From Ignavibacteriales bacterium (lineage in GTDB: Bacteria; Bacteroidota; Ignavibacteria; Ignavibacteriales; Melioribacteraceae), in assembly GCA_007280825.1 (NCBI GenBank), contig QYQI01000132.1, positions 1 to 7,020 on the forward strand: 7,020 nt of DNA, written 5' to 3'. The position numbers and the translations under genes were made by a program. Under the pieces are notes generated by a model. That model was not told the DNA's origin. It made no database searches and saw only the letters and a program-made list of their open reading frames with translations. Positions 6,143 to 7,020 of this stretch are shown in pieces (within the stretch, counting starts at the first letter, position 1; each line of letters begins with the position of its first letter).

Positions 6143-6778
6143 TCAATTATATGTTCTGAAAACGCCAATTACTTTACCAATAATAGAAAAATCTTCACGC
6201 TGGTTAACTTTTATTGGTTGGTATCTTTCATTTTCCGGCATCAGGTAAATTATATTTTCATTTACTATGAATCGTTTCATTGTTGCTTCATCATGAAGTA
6301 GTGCAACCACAATATCTCCGTTAACAGCATTTTGTTGAGGAGAAACAATTACAAGGTCTCCTTCAAAAATGCCGGCATTGATCATACTATCGCCTCGGAC
6401 TTTCAAACCAAAACATGCAGTCTTCGTTTTAACCATGGTAGCATCAAGTAATAAATTACCTTCAATATTTTCTTCAGCAAGAATTGGCTGTCCGGCTGCA
6501 ACGCGGCCAACTATTGGAATTCCAATTATATTATCGAAAACTTGTTTGGATTTGTTTAACCCGTCGCTAAGAATAGAAAGAGTTCTGCTGGTTTTACTTT
6601 CATTAGAAAGAAATCCCTTTTTAACAAGCGCATCTATGTGACGCTTCACTCCGAATGTACTTGCCATATTAAAGTGTTTAGCAATTTCCCGAAAGGTTGG
6701 AGGGAATCCTTTAACTCCTAAGTACTCTTGAATAAAATCGAGAATTTCTTGCTGCCTGTCCGTGAGCTCATTTTTCAT
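6143..6778 (-). CDS. lexA: LexA SOS-response repressor with self-cleaving protease domain
   Basis: LexA represses DNA-repair genes and cuts itself when RecA filaments form on damaged DNA. The 211-aa protein (E. coli 202) has an N-terminal winged helix-turn-helix (about 1-68): LTDRQQEILDFIQEY, GFPPTFREIAKHFNM and a recognition segment STFGVKRHIDALVKKGFL (40-57). The C-terminal S24 protease domain has the cleavage site VGRVAAGQPILAEE (cut between A95 and G96). The catalytic serine S131 is in VRGDSMINAGIFEGD and the lysine K168 is in EATMKRF. All catalytic parts are intact, so the protein should be a functional, cleavable repressor. The recognition segment differs from those of E. coli and B. 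subtilis, so its binding site may differ too. AAAGGA about 8 nt before the ATG serves as ribosome site and overlaps the downstream operator-like box. Its promoter and two boxes lie just upstream, implying autoregulation. Confidence 0.97.
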   Translation of the reverse strand: MKNELTDRQQEILDFIQEYLGVKGFPPTFREIAKHFNMASTFGVKRHIDALVKKGFLSNESKTSRTLSILSDGLNKSKQVFDNIIGIPIVGRVAAGQPILAEENIEGNLLLDATMVKTKTACFGLKVRGDSMINAGIFEGDLVIVSPQQNAVNGDIVVALLHDEATMKRFIVNENIIYLMPENERYQPIKVNQREDFSIIGKVIGVFRTYN

Positions 6779-6782
6779 AATA

Positions 6783-6798
6783 GTGTTCCTTTGTTCAC
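6783..6798. promoter_or_regulatory. Operator-like box 2, start-proximal (probable LexA site)
   Basis: The 16-mer GTGTTC-CTTT-GTTCAC has dyad symmetry of the form GTGnnC-N4-GnnCAC and also contains GTTC twice, 8 bp apart. It lies over the expected lexA transcription start and over the ribosome site. It is the inverted counterpart of the box at 6809-6824. LexA binding is inferred from position and symmetry. Confidence 0.6.
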
Positions 6799-6802
6799 CT
6801 AA

Positions 6803-6831
6803 AATATAGTGAACGTATGAACACTTGTCAA
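6803..6831 (-). promoter_or_regulatory. Sigma-70-like promoter of lexA
   Basis: On the minus strand there is a perfect TTGACA -35 hexamer (6831-6826), a 17-nt spacer, and TATATT (6808-6803) as the -10 hexamer. Transcription would start near 6796, leaving a leader of less than 20 nt. The spacer is almost wholly filled by operator-like box 1, and box 2 covers the start region. This is a layout expected for tight self-repression. Confidence 0.82.
6809..6824. promoter_or_regulatory. Operator-like box 1, within the lexA promoter spacer (probable LexA site)
   Basis: The 16-mer GTGAAC-GTAT-GAACAC fits the same GTGnnC-N4-GnnCAC dyad as box 2. Its four conserved 6-mers pair exactly with those of box 2 around a common centre at 6803.5. 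It occupies 16 of the 17 spacer bases between -35 and -10, so bound protein would block RNA polymerase directly. Centre-to-centre distance to box 2 is 26 bp. Confidence 0.62.
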
Positions 6832-7020
6832 GGAATATTATAAATTTCCATTAAGAATGAGAATTCCAAAGAGATTGGGAAAGAACCGTAAATGATTTTT
6901 TTATAAGAGGGTACTGAATTGGTGAAGAAAAAAGTCAAAATGAGAAAAGTATATGAAACTCAAATAAAATTGACCTTTTTTCCATCTAAAATGAGAAATT
7001 AAAAGCTCATTATTAATACC
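6832..7020. other. Intergenic region upstream of lexA, no convincing gene
   Basis: This AT-rich stretch of about 190 nt holds only weak signals. On the plus strand a 27-codon frame (TTG at 6919 to TAA at 7002) follows AGAGGG at 6907-6912. It would make a very basic peptide, but nothing else supports it. On the minus strand a frame is open from the right edge to a TAA at 6903-6901 (39 codons, Phe/Leu-rich), which could be the tail of a gene beyond the window or chance. AATGAGAA occurs three times (6856, 6939, 6990). A 6-bp AT-rich inverted repeat lies at 6990-6995/7006-7011, too weak to call a terminator. Confidence 0.5.

Noticed and set aside
6143..6168. Longer start for the WYL-like gene at ATG 6168, overlapping lexA
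   Set aside because: The AAGGAGG site 5 nt before the ATG at 6126 explains the shorter start, and the extra 14 residues add no domain feature.
6990..7011. AT-rich inverted repeat AATGAG/CTCATT as a terminator
   Set aside because: It has only six AT-rich base pairs, a 10-nt loop and no T-run, so it is too weak to call.

Overview
The window reads as a compact, AT-rich chromosomal segment of a Gram-negative bacterium. It is most likely from the Bacteroidota/Chlorobiota side of the tree, and the Ignavibacteria or a close relative is my best guess. This rests on the gene order uppS-bamA-two Skp/OmpH-type genes-lpxD and on the low GC content. Several Shine-Dalgarno sites are clear, and two promoters look like ordinary TTGACA/TATATT-type sigma-70 sites. 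Those last two points argue against the class Bacteroidia, which typically uses different promoter elements. The lineage is inferred, not proven. Every supported gene lies on the minus strand, so the window is read from right to left.

Right end (6779-7020): no convincing gene. The lexA promoter sits at 6803-6831, and two 16-bp inverted operator-like boxes (6783-6798 and 6809-6824) are interleaved with it.

Regulatory cluster (5481-6778): lexA (SOS repressor, intact cleavage and catalytic residues) is followed after 16 nt by a small stand-alone protein resembling a WYL domain (82 aa). After 7 nt comes a 129-aa unknown with a possible, apparently inactive PD-(D/E)XK-like core. The tight spacing suggests one transcript from the lexA promoter, so the two small genes may respond to DNA damage.

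Envelope cluster (1-5480): a second sigma-70-like promoter (5425-5453) precedes uppS (TTG start; undecaprenyl diphosphate synthase). Then come bamA (outer-membrane protein assembly, overlapping uppS by 23 nt), two tandem Skp/OmpH-family periplasmic chaperone genes, and lpxD (lipid A acyltransferase), which runs off the left edge. Together these supply the lipid carrier for cell-wall and surface polysaccharides, the outer-membrane barrel insertase with its chaperones, and an early lipid A enzyme. The first Skp gene very probably starts at a GTG (2080) behind a good Shine-Dalgarno site, not at the longer ATG inside bamA. A GC-rich, perfect 10-bp-arm inverted repeat lies within codons 8-14 of lpxD.

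The core genes are ordinary. The points most worth a second look are the lexA operator architecture, the two unexplained genes behind lexA, and the lpxD hairpin.
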